DNA of 5,602 bases from an uncultured Collinsella sp. (GCA_900545615.1 UQZM01000083.1:1-5602); one strand, 5' to 3'. Positions 1 to 5,260 are shown, counted from the stretch's first letter. Notes: generated from the sequence alone by a model not told the origin. Numbers and translations: made by a program.

Positions 1-28
1 TGGAGAGAGCGCTCCCGCAAACTGCCTC

Positions 29-58
29 TTGACAACTTATAGGAGCGTCGGTTTTAAT
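29..58 (+). promoter_or_regulatory. Sigma-70-like promoter candidate
   Basis: A perfect -35 box TTGACA (29-34) is followed after 18 bases by TTTAAT (53-58), a 5/6 match to the -10 consensus. A transcript would start near 65 and read into gene-free, hairpin-rich DNA and then antisense into the glycerate kinase end. No plus-strand gene follows, so it may drive a small RNA, be part of a repeat, or be chance. Confidence 0.4.
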
Positions 59-145
59 TTCCCAAATTCCAGGATGGTCGAGGATGCCCGGCTAAACGTA
101 GTAGATGGCCGCATTTCGTGGCGAACGGTCCAATTCGAGGCTCAA

Positions 146-165
146 GCCATCCAGCTTTGGATGGC
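146..165. repeat. Short perfect stem-loop
   Basis: GCCATCCA (146-153) and TGGATGGC (158-165) form a perfect 8-bp stem around the 4-base loop GCTT. It lies just left of the much longer palindrome at 174-242, and the two may belong to one structured element. No T-run follows on either strand, so it does not look like an intrinsic terminator. Confidence 0.5.
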
Positions 166-173
166 CATTCTCG

Positions 174-242
174 AAGTTGCGGTGGAATAGTTCCTGTTTG
201 GCCGCTCGAGCCGCAAAAACAGGAACTATTCCACCGCAACTT
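174..242. repeat. Long perfect inverted repeat, 26-bp arms
   Basis: The arms 174-199 and 217-242 are perfect reverse complements over 26 bases, separated by a 17-base spacer (200-216) that holds the small palindrome GCTCGAGC. The right arm ends 24 bases before the TAG stop of the minus-strand tadA/glycerate kinase gene (267-269). The stem is longer than an ordinary terminator and lacks a clean T-tract on the minus side, so a repetitive extragenic palindrome or MITE-like element is at least as likely as a terminator or mRNA-stabilising hairpin. Because it is palindromic, both strands encode similar spurious peptides here. Confidence 0.7.
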
Positions 243-266
243 ATTGAGGTTTGGCTGGAAAGAGTT

Positions 267-2048
267 CTAGATGCGGGCGAGGTCGTAGGCCCGGGCGGCT
301 GCTTCGCCGGCGCAGATGAGGTTGGTTGTGGCTTCCTGCGGATCGAGTGCTTGGTCGAGGGGCATGGGCTTGCGGCAGACGGGAAGCACCAGGTCGACAC
401 CCTGCTCATATACCGCGTCCAGGTTGTCGGCACGGCCGCCCACGACGGCGACCACCGGCTTGCCGTAGCGCTTGGCACGGCGAGCCACGCCCACTGGCGC
501 CTTGCCGGCGGCGGACTGCTCGTCCATGTTGCCCTCGCCCGTTATGACCAGGTCGACATCGCGTACGCGCTCGTCGAACCCAACAAGGTCGAGTACCGTC
601 TCAACGCCCGAGCGCAACTCGGCGCCGAGCGCCAGCAGCGCAGCGCCCAAGCCGCCGGCAGCACCCGCACCGGGCACGCCGAGCACCGAGCCAAACGTTC
701 GCGCACCCTCGGGCACGCGCAACAACCCTTGAGCCCGAGCCTCGACAATCGCCGCATCGAGCAAGCGGCCGTAGCCGACCATCCAGCTGTCGTACTTGTG
801 CAGCGCCTCGGCATCATCCGCCGGCAGGCCCTTCTGCCCGCCAAACACCGCCAGTGCGCCTCGACGCCCCACGAGCGGATTCTCGACATCGGAAAGCACA
901 ACGATACGAGCATCATCCAAAGCCCGCAGCGCTGGCGCCAAATCAACGCTCGCCACCTGCTCAAGGCCCGCAAGACCGGGGGCGACATCGCATCCCTGAT
1001 CATCGACCATACGCGCGCCCAGCGCCTGCAGCATGCCGGCGCCACCGTCGTTGGTGGCACTGCCGCCCAAGCCAATATAGATAGTCTTTGCGCCCGTGCG
1101 AACCGCATGGATCATAAGCTCGCCCACGCCATAGGTCGAAGCCGCAAGCGCCGCCGATTCCGTGCAGGGTGAATACCCAATACCCGCCGCCTCGGCCATC
1201 TCAATTGCAGCCGACTCGCGCTCGCCGTCCACCAGTATCCGGGCAGACACGCGGTCGCCCAAGGGCCCTGCGACCTCGCAGGTTGAGAGCTCGCCACCGC
1301 AGGCGGCAACGGCATCGAGCGTTCCCTCGCCACCATCTGCCAGCGGCAATGTGCACACCTCGGCATCGGGCCACACACGGCGCACACCTTCGGCAACCGC
1401 CGCCTCCGCCTGCGCACTCGAAACGCTGCCCTTAAAGGAGTCGATCGCCAGCAGCACACGGCGGGGCCGGCGGCACGCAGGACCAAAGTCAACCGCCGTG
1501 TCAGCATCCTCACCGGCACCTGCAAGCGCTGCGGCGTGAGCGACGTGTGCTTCAAGATCGGCCCCACAACCGCAATCAGCGCCGCCCGCTCCGCGCAGAC
1601 CGCCAAAATAGTTACTCAGCAGCTCGCGGCATTCATCCGCCAGGACCCCAGCCGTCACGTTAAACCGATGATTCAGGCGCGAGTCGGCATTCAAATCGTA
1701 TAGGGATCCCAACGCGCCCGCCTTGGCGTCGCTCGCGCCATACACGCAGCGCCCCACGCGCGTGTTAACCATAAGGCCTGCGCACATGCAGCAGGGTTCC
1801 AACGTCACATAGACCGTACAGTCGGAAAGGCGCCAGCGACCGAGCGACCGAGCGGCAGCGCACAGGGCCGCGAACTCTGCATGAGCCGAAGGATCCTGAT
1901 CGAGCTCGCGCCGATTGTGCGCCCTCGCGACGATCTCGCCGTCGCGCACCACTACGGCTCCGATGGGCACCTCGCCCACCGCCGCGGCGGCTCGCGCCTC
2001 CGCCAGCGCCTCGCGCATGAACTTCTCGTCGATTTCGGTGATCGTCAT
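267..2048 (-). CDS. tadA: TadA tRNA adenosine deaminase fused to glycerate kinase
   Basis: A 593-residue two-domain protein. Residues ~5-152 are a complete TadA deaminase, the family that converts A34 to inosine in the anticodon of tRNA-Arg(ACG): the zinc/catalytic motif HAE is at ~56-58 and PCCMC at ~85-89, followed by the typical GASDAKAGALGSL segment. An Ala/Gly-rich linker (~153-194) leads to a full-length glycerate kinase of the GlxK/GarK family (~195-593), which phosphorylates glycerate with ATP. Its signatures are DSFKGS (~203), DGGEGT (~238), GLGGSATNDGGAG (~326), DVENPL (~387), GGQKG (~403) and TGEGNMDEQS (~503), where the family usually has Arg instead of Asn after TGEG. The start at 2048 fits the TadA N-terminus and has AGGGAAGG six bases upstream; an in-frame ATG at 2099 would add 17 unrelated residues and abut the tRNA. 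The reading frame is open across the junction. The kinase could start separately at a GTG (VLLAIDSFKGS), but no ribosome-binding site precedes it. Domain identities are near certain; the fusion as a functional unit is inferred. Confidence 0.93.
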   Translation of the reverse strand: MTITEIDEKFMREALAEARAAAAVGEVPIGAVVVRDGEIVARAHNRRELDQDPSAHAEFAALCAAARSLGRWRLSDCTVYVTLEPCCMCAGLMVNTRVGRCVYGASDAKAGALGSLYDLNADSRLNHRFNVTAGVLADECRELLSNYFGGLRGAGGADCGCGADLEAHVAHAAALAGAGEDADTAVDFGPACRRPRRVLLAIDSFKGSVSSAQAEAAVAEGVRRVWPDAEVCTLPLADGGEGTLDAVAACGGELSTCEVAGPLGDRVSARILVDGERESAAIEMAEAAGIGYSPCTESAALAASTYGVGELMIHAVRTGAKTIYIGLGGSATNDGGAGMLQALGARMVDDQGCDVAPGLAGLEQVASVDLAPALRALDDARIVVLSDVENPLVGRRGALAVFGGQKGLPADDAEALHKYDSWMVGYGRLLDAAIVEARAQGLLRVPEGARTFGSVLGVPGAGAAGGLGAALLALGAELRSGVETVLDLVGFDERVRDVDLVITGEGNMDEQSAAGKAPVGVARRAKRYGKPVVAVVGGRADNLDAVYEQGVDLVLPVCRKPMPLDQALDPQEATTNLICAGEAAARAYDLARI

Positions 2049-2054
2049 CGTTCG

Positions 2055-2062
2055 CCTTCCCT
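2055..2062 (-). promoter_or_regulatory. Ribosome-binding site of the tadA fusion gene
   Basis: On the minus strand AGGGAAGG lies six bases before the ATG at 2048. It supports that start over the in-frame ATG at 2099, which would sit one base from the first base of the divergent tRNA gene. No clear -10/-35 pair for this gene was found; its promoter would have to lie partly within the tRNA gene. Confidence 0.6.
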
Positions 2063-2080
2063 GTTGCAAATTCAAAACGA

Positions 2081-2089
2081 TGCTATCAT
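2081..2089 (+). promoter_or_regulatory. Extended -10 promoter for tRNA-Ser
   Basis: TGCTATCAT (2081-2089) is an extended -10 element (TG-N-TATCAT, 5/6 to TATAAT). The TTGCAA at 2064-2069 lies 14 bases upstream, too close for a standard -35, so recognition would rest on the TGN extension. Initiation would fall near 2096, giving a 5' leader of only a few bases before the tRNA. Confidence 0.5.
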
Positions 2090-2099
2090 TACGACTCAC

Positions 2100-2189
2100 G
2101 GAGAGATGGCAGAGCGGTTGAATGCGGCGGTCTTGAAAACCGTTGAGCGCGAGAGCGTTCCGGGGGTTCGAATCCCCCTCTCTCCGCCA
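2100..2189 (+). tRNA. tRNA-Ser (anticodon TGA)
   Basis: A complete class II tRNA. The seven-pair acceptor stem is GGAGAGA (2100-2106) with TCTCTCC (2179-2185), fully complementary, followed by discriminator G at 2186, as expected for serine, and an encoded CCA (2187-2189). The D stem is GCA/TGC (2109-2111, 2123-2125). The anticodon stem is 2127-2131 with 2139-2143 (one G-T pair), and the loop CTTGAAA places TGA at 2134-2136, reading UCA codons and probably other UCN codons. A long variable arm (about 2144-2161) and the T arm GGGGG-TTCGAAT-CCCCC (2162-2178) complete it. It is divergent from the tadA fusion gene and nearly touches the end of the converging TetR gene. Confidence 0.97.
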
Positions 2190-2191
2190 CT

Positions 2192-2788
2192 TTAGTGATG
2201 CACCGGTGTCATGGTTCGCTCGAACAGTGCATCGACCACGTCGGCCATCTCAGGTCGACGTTCAAGATCGTGGCCCGATTCCCACCATATCGTGAAAAGT
2301 CGAATAATACCGCCGGCGACAAACTCAGACGTCGTCTCAAGTGACACGGGGGCCAGGGCATCCTCGGCAAGCACGTTCATCACGCGCTCGCGGATGGAGC
2401 GGGCAATGCGGTCGCAAATAACGTTGGTCAACATGCCCGACATGCTGCTTGCCAAAATGTTATCCATGAGCTGCTCGTGCGCCAGAATCAAATCCATGGC
2501 ATCGTCCAAAATCGCGTGCCGAAGCGCGCGCACGTCCTCGGCAGACACTGCGCCGGCCTCATCGGGCTGTTTTTGCGGCAAGCCCGACATGAGCTCATCG
2601 ATATAAAAGGCAAAGTAATCGTTCTTGTCGCGAAAGTGCTTATAGAACGTCGTGCGGCGAATCATGGCGCGGTCGCACAGCATGGCAACCGTCAGGTCCT
2701 CAAAACGATGCTCCTCGAGAAGCTCGGTGAAAGCATCGAACAGGGCGCGGTAGGTTTTCTTGATGCGAAGGTCCACTGGTATCGCCAT
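2192..2788 (-). CDS. TetR/AcrR-family transcriptional regulator
   Basis: A 198-residue protein with the TetR arrangement: an N-terminal three-helix DNA-binding domain (~8-55) with the helix-turn-helix in the stretch LTVAMLCDRAMIRRTTFYKHF (32-52), then a helical ligand-binding/dimerisation region. Its C-terminal part contains FVAGGIIRLFTIWWESG (~156-172), like the C-terminal domains of TetR proteins related to DhaS. The ligand cannot be told from sequence. The start is uncertain: ATG at 2788 is chosen because homology begins at once, but GAGG directly abuts it; a GTG at 2776 (VDLRIKKTYRAL) is an alternative with GAGG 12 bases upstream. Longer in-frame extensions carry low-complexity residues antisense to the lemA start and are rejected. 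The gene is divergent from lemA and may control it or itself. It has no own terminator before the tRNA gene. Confidence 0.88.
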   Translation of the reverse strand: MAIPVDLRIKKTYRALFDAFTELLEEHRFEDLTVAMLCDRAMIRRTTFYKHFRDKNDYFAFYIDELMSGLPQKQPDEAGAVSAEDVRALRHAILDDAMDLILAHEQLMDNILASSMSGMLTNVICDRIARSIRERVMNVLAEDALAPVSLETTSEFVAGGIIRLFTIWWESGHDLERRPEMADVVDALFERTMTPVHH

Positions 2789-2825
2789 CCTCAGGGCAAA
2801 GACAACACTCGTCAATCTGTCGCAT

Positions 2826-2831
2826 ATCTTA
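2826..2831 (-). promoter_or_regulatory. Weak -10 candidate for the TetR gene
   Basis: TAAGAT on the minus strand at 2831-2826 would place initiation about 30 bases upstream of the chosen ATG. The hexamer 17 bases further upstream (GCAAAG) is a poor -35. This is the best candidate I see, but it is weak. Confidence 0.2.
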
Positions 2832-2896
2832 CACCTGTACCTCGCGCGCTTTGCCCCGGTGCCGACCCCGACGAAAACACAACGCTTACCGGAAAG

Positions 2897-2926
2897 TTCG
2901 GCACGGCAAAACGTTGCGGGTATACT
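2897..2926 (+). promoter_or_regulatory. lemA promoter candidate
   Basis: TATACT (2921-2926) is a 5/6 match to the -10 consensus. A weak -35-like TTCGGC (2897-2902) lies 18 bases upstream. Transcription would start near 2933, leaving a leader of about 55 bases before the lemA ATG at 2988. The -10 box lies in the left part of the palindrome 2919-2940, so a protein bound there would compete with RNA polymerase. Confidence 0.45.
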
Positions 2927-2940
2927 AGTAGCGTTATACC
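2919..2940. promoter_or_regulatory. Palindromic operator candidate at the lemA promoter
   Basis: GGTATA (2919-2924) and TATACC (2935-2940) are perfect 6-base inverted repeats separated by 10 bases, a 22-bp dyad overlapping the lemA -10 box. Its size and its place between a TetR-family gene and its divergent neighbour fit a TetR-type operator. That the adjacent regulator binds here is inference only. Confidence 0.35.
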
Positions 2941-2978
2941 AACGGCAGCTGGCGCATGCCGCCGCGGCCATTCGAAAC

Positions 2979-2982
2979 GGAG
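2979..2982 (+). promoter_or_regulatory. lemA ribosome-binding site
   Basis: GGAG ends five bases before the ATG at 2988. It marks that ATG as the start rather than far-upstream in-frame codons, and the translation from it opens directly with the membrane helix expected for LemA. Confidence 0.6.
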
Positions 2983-2987
2983 ACATC

Positions 2988-3539
2988 ATGATTACCGTCA
3001 TCATCGGCATCGTTGTTGTCATTGTGATTGTCTGCGCCATCGCCGGCATCTACAACAACATGGTCACCAAGCGTAACCGCATTGATAACGCCTGGCAGAA
3101 CATCGATACGCAGCTGCAGCGCCGCAACGACCTGATCCCCAACCTGGTCGAGACCGTCAAGGGCTACGCCAAGCACGAGCAGGAGACGCTCTCCGCCGTG
3201 ATCAGCGCGCGTAACACCGCCGTCAAGGCCACCACGCCCGAGGCCAAGATGGAAGCCGACAACGTGCTGACCGGCGCACTGCGCCAGCTCTTCGCCGTAG
3301 CCGAAGCCTACCCCGATCTTAAGGCAAACACCAACTTTACGCAGCTGCAGGCATCGCTCGAGGATACCGAGAACAAGATTAGCTACGCACGCCAGAGCTA
3401 CAACGATTGCGTGCTCAGCTACAACAACGCCATTCAGACGTTCCCGGCTGTCATCTTTGCCGGCATCTTTCAGTTTAAGGAGCGCCAGGGCTTCGAGGCC
3501 GCCGAAGCAGCCCGCCAGGCCCCGACCGTCAAGTTCTAG
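2988..3539 (+). CDS. lemA: LemA family membrane protein
   Basis: A 183-residue protein of normal length for the LemA family. Residues ~2-22 (ITVIIGIVVVIVIVCAIAGIY) form one N-terminal transmembrane helix. The rest is a mostly helical, probably coiled-coil domain with the family's strongest block at ~30-65 (NRIDNAWQNIDTQLQRRNDL, then IPNLVETVKGYAKHEQETL) and the ending FPAVIFAGIFQFKERQGFEA. The biochemical role of LemA proteins is not established; Listeria LemA is known as a source of a presented N-formyl peptide. The gene often sits beside a TPM-domain or HtpX-like protein gene, but here it is alone, followed at once by a strong terminator, with a TetR regulator divergent upstream. The TAG stop is at 3537-3539. 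Family assignment is secure; function is unknown. Confidence 0.95.
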   Translation: MITVIIGIVVVIVIVCAIAGIYNNMVTKRNRIDNAWQNIDTQLQRRNDLIPNLVETVKGYAKHEQETLSAVISARNTAVKATTPEAKMEADNVLTGALRQLFAVAEAYPDLKANTNFTQLQASLEDTENKISYARQSYNDCVLSYNNAIQTFPAVIFAGIFQFKERQGFEAAEAARQAPTVKF

Positions 3540-3575
3540 TAGTTTGGCAGTGCATCCTTAATCGGCCAAATGCAT

Positions 3576-3621
3576 AAACCGCCCCGTCGAATGCATACTT
3601 CGACGGGGCGGTTTCCTTTTT
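3576..3621 (+). terminator. Intrinsic terminator of lemA
   Basis: A perfect 16-bp stem, 3576-3591 with 3599-3614, around the 7-base loop TGCATAC. The right arm ends in TTT and runs into CCTTTTT (to 3621). It starts 36 bases after the lemA stop. The T-rich side faces the plus strand, so it terminates lemA; the A-rich left arm could also give weak minus-strand termination. Confidence 0.9.
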
Positions 3622-3640
3622 CGCGAAGGTTCCCCTCTAA

Positions 3641-3851
3641 GCGCCGTGCATTTTCAGGAGTATTCAACATAACCAAGAGCTTCGGGCGCCACGATAAGTG
3701 CCAAAGACCGCGAATATCCCTGCAAAGCAAACGCTGTCAGCCCATAACCCCGACCATCATCCGTAGAAAACATCGAGAAATCCCGATTTTTTGCCCGAGG
3801 TCGATATGCAGGGGCCTTCGATTGCAGAATACTCGCAAAAATGCACGTCGC
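3641..3851. repeat. MITE-like element with terminal inverted repeats
   Basis: Positions 3641-3665 and 3827-3851 are inverted copies of each other: 21 of 25 bases match, including the blocks GAATACTC and AAAATGCACG. They enclose about 160 bases with no convincing gene; the longest minus-strand frame across it (3654-3908) needs a GTG start inside a hairpin arm and has no ribosome-binding site. No target-site duplication is visible at the ends. It could be a non-autonomous mobile element, a dispersed extragenic repeat, or a structured RNA. The inverted repeats are seen directly; mobility is inference. The rest of 3622-4018 holds only the composite hairpin described separately. Confidence 0.5.
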
Positions 3852-3890
3852 CACCACCCCCACATGGCGCGAATCAAAACAAAAGCGCGG

Positions 3891-3989
3891 CCTTCCTTTC
3901 CGGCGCACTCCGCAGGACGAAAGAACCTCCGCCGCACGAAGTGCGCAGCGGAGGTTCTTTCATGTCCGAGGACGCGCCGGAAAGGCAGG
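3891..3989 (-). terminator. Composite hairpin downstream of ilvE
   Basis: The core is a perfect 13-bp stem (3920-3932 with 3948-3960), capped by CGCAC-GAA-GTGCG (3933-3945) with a 2-base bulge. Outside it, GGAC/GTCC (3915-3918, 3964-3967) and a perfect 12-bp pair (3895-3906 with 3974-3985, extended to 16 with one mismatch) can stack into a structure of about 99 bases. The core starts about 60 bases beyond the ilvE stop and ends in TTCTTT, so it is the likely ilvE terminator, although the T-run lies largely within the stem. The outer arms are unusual for a terminator. Confidence 0.65.
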
Positions 3990-4018
3990 TTGCCCTCGGG
4001 CCGGACATACAAGGCAGC

Positions 4019-5071
4019 TTACGCGACGGTGTAAACCCAGTTGTGCTTATCCTCGACAGCACCGGACTGGATACCAGTCAGGGTCTCGCGAAGCTTCTTC
4101 ATCACGGGGCCGATCTCGGTGTAGCCAGCCGGGAAGGTCACGGTCTCATCGGCACCATAGACCTTGTTGTCGATCTCGCCCACCGGGGAGATGACGGCAG
4201 CGGTGCCGCACAGGCCGCACTCCACAAAGGTACCGGCCTTGACCTCGGCCCACTCGACGGGACGCTGATCGACGGTCATACCCAGATCCTCGGCAACCTG
4301 AACGAGCGAACGACGGGTGATGGAGGGCAGGATGGAGTCGGTGTGCGACTGAGGAACGACGAGGGTGCCGTCCTCCTTCACGAACAGGACGTTGGCGCCA
4401 CCGGTCTCCTCGACATAGGTGCGGGACTCGGAGTCGAGATACAGGTTCTCGGCATAGCCCTCGCGGTGTGCTTCCATCGTGGGCTTGAGGGACATGGCGT
4501 AGTTCAGGCCGGCCTTGATGTTGCCGGTGCCATGCGGGGCCGCGCGGTCATACTCGGAAACGCGCAGCTTAACGGGCTTAAGGCCGCCCTTAAAGTACGG
4601 ACCGACCGGAGTCACGAGAATGCGGAACGTGTACTCAGGAGCGGGAGCCACGCCAATCACGTCACCGGAGCCGATCATAAACGGGCGCACGTACAGTGTC
4701 GCGCCGGAGCCAAAGGGCGGAACCCAGGCGGCGTTGGCAGAAACGACCTGCTTGACGGCCTCAACAAACTTGTCCTTGGGGAACGGGGGCATCTCGAGGC
4801 GCTGGGCAGAGTTGTACATACGCTCGGCGTTCATATCGGGACGGAAGCAGACGATGCTGCCGTCCTCGGCGGTGTAGGCTTTCAGGCCCTCAAAGACCTC
4901 CTGGCAGTAATGGAAGATGCCGCCGCACTCGGAGACATGCAGGGTGTGGTCGGTGGTCAGGCCGCCCTCGTCCCACTCGCCATCCTTCCAATGGGCCTCG
5001 TAGCTGTAATCGGTCTTCATGTAGCCAAAGCCGAGGCTACCCCAATCGATATCCTTCTTCTCGACAGTCAT
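4019..5071 (-). CDS. ilvE: Branched-chain amino acid aminotransferase IlvE
   Basis: A 350-residue PLP enzyme of aminotransferase class IV, the group with HYxQEVFEGLKAY near residues 54-66. It interconverts leucine, isoleucine and valine with their 2-oxo acids using glutamate/2-oxoglutarate, the last step of branched-chain amino acid synthesis. The PLP-binding lysine is K186 in GTGNIKAGLNYAMSL (181-195); YVEETGGANVLFV (219-231) carries the glutamate that contacts the PLP ring nitrogen; CGTAAV (288-293) is the phosphate-binding loop. C285 and C288 form a CxxC just before that loop. The ATG at 5071 has AAGGAG six bases upstream and begins where family homology begins; an in-frame extension to 5242 is Arg-rich and unrelated. 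It is a single gene without ilv/leu neighbours in view, ending before a composite hairpin. A promoter near 5225-5253 leaves a leader of about 150 bases. Confidence 0.97.
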   Translation of the reverse strand: MTVEKKDIDWGSLGFGYMKTDYSYEAHWKDGEWDEGGLTTDHTLHVSECGGIFHYCQEVFEGLKAYTAEDGSIVCFRPDMNAERMYNSAQRLEMPPFPKDKFVEAVKQVVSANAAWVPPFGSGATLYVRPFMIGSGDVIGVAPAPEYTFRILVTPVGPYFKGGLKPVKLRVSEYDRAAPHGTGNIKAGLNYAMSLKPTMEAHREGYAENLYLDSESRTYVEETGGANVLFVKEDGTLVVPQSHTDSILPSITRRSLVQVAEDLGMTVDQRPVEWAEVKAGTFVECGLCGTAAVISPVGEIDNKVYGADETVTFPAGYTEIGPVMKKLRETLTGIQSGAVEDKHNWVYTVA

Positions 5072-5217
5072 GTGTCGCTCCTTACATACACAGTTGCATA
5101 CTCGCGAACTCGCACGCAAGGACCGAGGCCGACCGCGTCGCAACGTCGCACGCCCGGAGCGTAGAGCCGGACGGGACACGCGGACAACACCAAAGCCCAT
5201 GGCACGTCGATTCGCAT
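5068..5217 (-). CDS. Possible 49-residue leader ORF overlapping ilvE
   Basis: A minus-strand frame opening MRIDVPWALVLSACPVRLYA runs 49 codons through the whole ilvE leader, and its TGA stop overlaps the ilvE ATG (ATGA). Its ATG lies seven bases after the TACAAT -10 box, so a transcript from that promoter would begin at or just before the ATG, making it leaderless; no Shine-Dalgarno precedes it. Nine Val, four Leu and one Ile make up 14 of 49 residues, but GC-rich DNA gives such codons freely. I recognise no family. It could be a leader peptide coupling translation to ilvE, or a chance open frame; ilvE also has its own strong ribosome-binding site. Confidence 0.22.
   Translation of the reverse strand: MRIDVPWALVLSACPVRLYAPGVRRCDAVGLGPCVRVREYATVYVRSDT
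5078..5083 (-). promoter_or_regulatory. ilvE ribosome-binding site
   Basis: AAGGAG on the minus strand, six bases before the ATG at 5071. It is near-consensus and fixes the ilvE start. Confidence 0.85.
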
Positions 5218-5224
5218 GCACGAG

Positions 5225-5253
5225 ATTGTACTCCCCGCACACGCCTGATAAAA
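5225..5253 (-). promoter_or_regulatory. ilvE promoter candidate
   Basis: On the minus strand TACAAT (5230-5225) is a 5/6 -10 match, with TTTTAT (5253-5248) as a weak -35 at 17-base spacing, inside and next to an AT-rich stretch (5247-5290) that contrasts with the GC-rich surroundings. Initiation is predicted near 5217-5218, about 147 bases before ilvE. Confidence 0.5.
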
Positions 5254-5260
5254 CGCTTTT

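Noticed and set aside
1..42. Possible C-terminal tail of an upstream gene (ERSRKLPLDNL then TAG)
   Set aside because: Only 13 codons are visible; this cannot be distinguished from chance, and the promoter-like sequence overlaps it.
2..190. Open plus-strand frame including MVEDARLNVVDGRISW
   Set aside because: It ends inside the palindrome arm, has no ribosome-binding site, and the internal ATG leaves only about 38 codons with no recognisable similarity.
105..1172. Long plus-strand open frame (355 codons) opposite the glycerate kinase
   Set aside because: It is antisense to a clearly conserved kinase domain; long antisense frames are expected in GC-rich coding DNA, and its sequence resembles no family.
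2049..2099. Longer start for the tadA fusion gene at 2099
   Set aside because: It adds 17 residues not seen in TadA, has no ribosome-binding site, and leaves no room for a leader beside the tRNA; the ATG at 2048 has a good Shine-Dalgarno.
2789..3049. N-terminal extension of the TetR gene to 3049
   Set aside because: The extra 87 residues are Met/Thr-rich antisense of the lemA start and lie before the normal TetR N-terminus.
3654..3908. 84-codon minus-strand frame across the inverted-repeat element
   Set aside because: It needs a GTG start in a hairpin arm without a ribosome-binding site, and the translation resembles no family; better explained as repeat DNA.
3791..5164. 457-codon plus-strand open frame opposite ilvE
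   Set aside because: It is antisense to the IlvE reading frame, its Gly/Leu/His-rich translation shows no domain, and it runs through the terminator hairpin and the ilvE ribosome-binding site.
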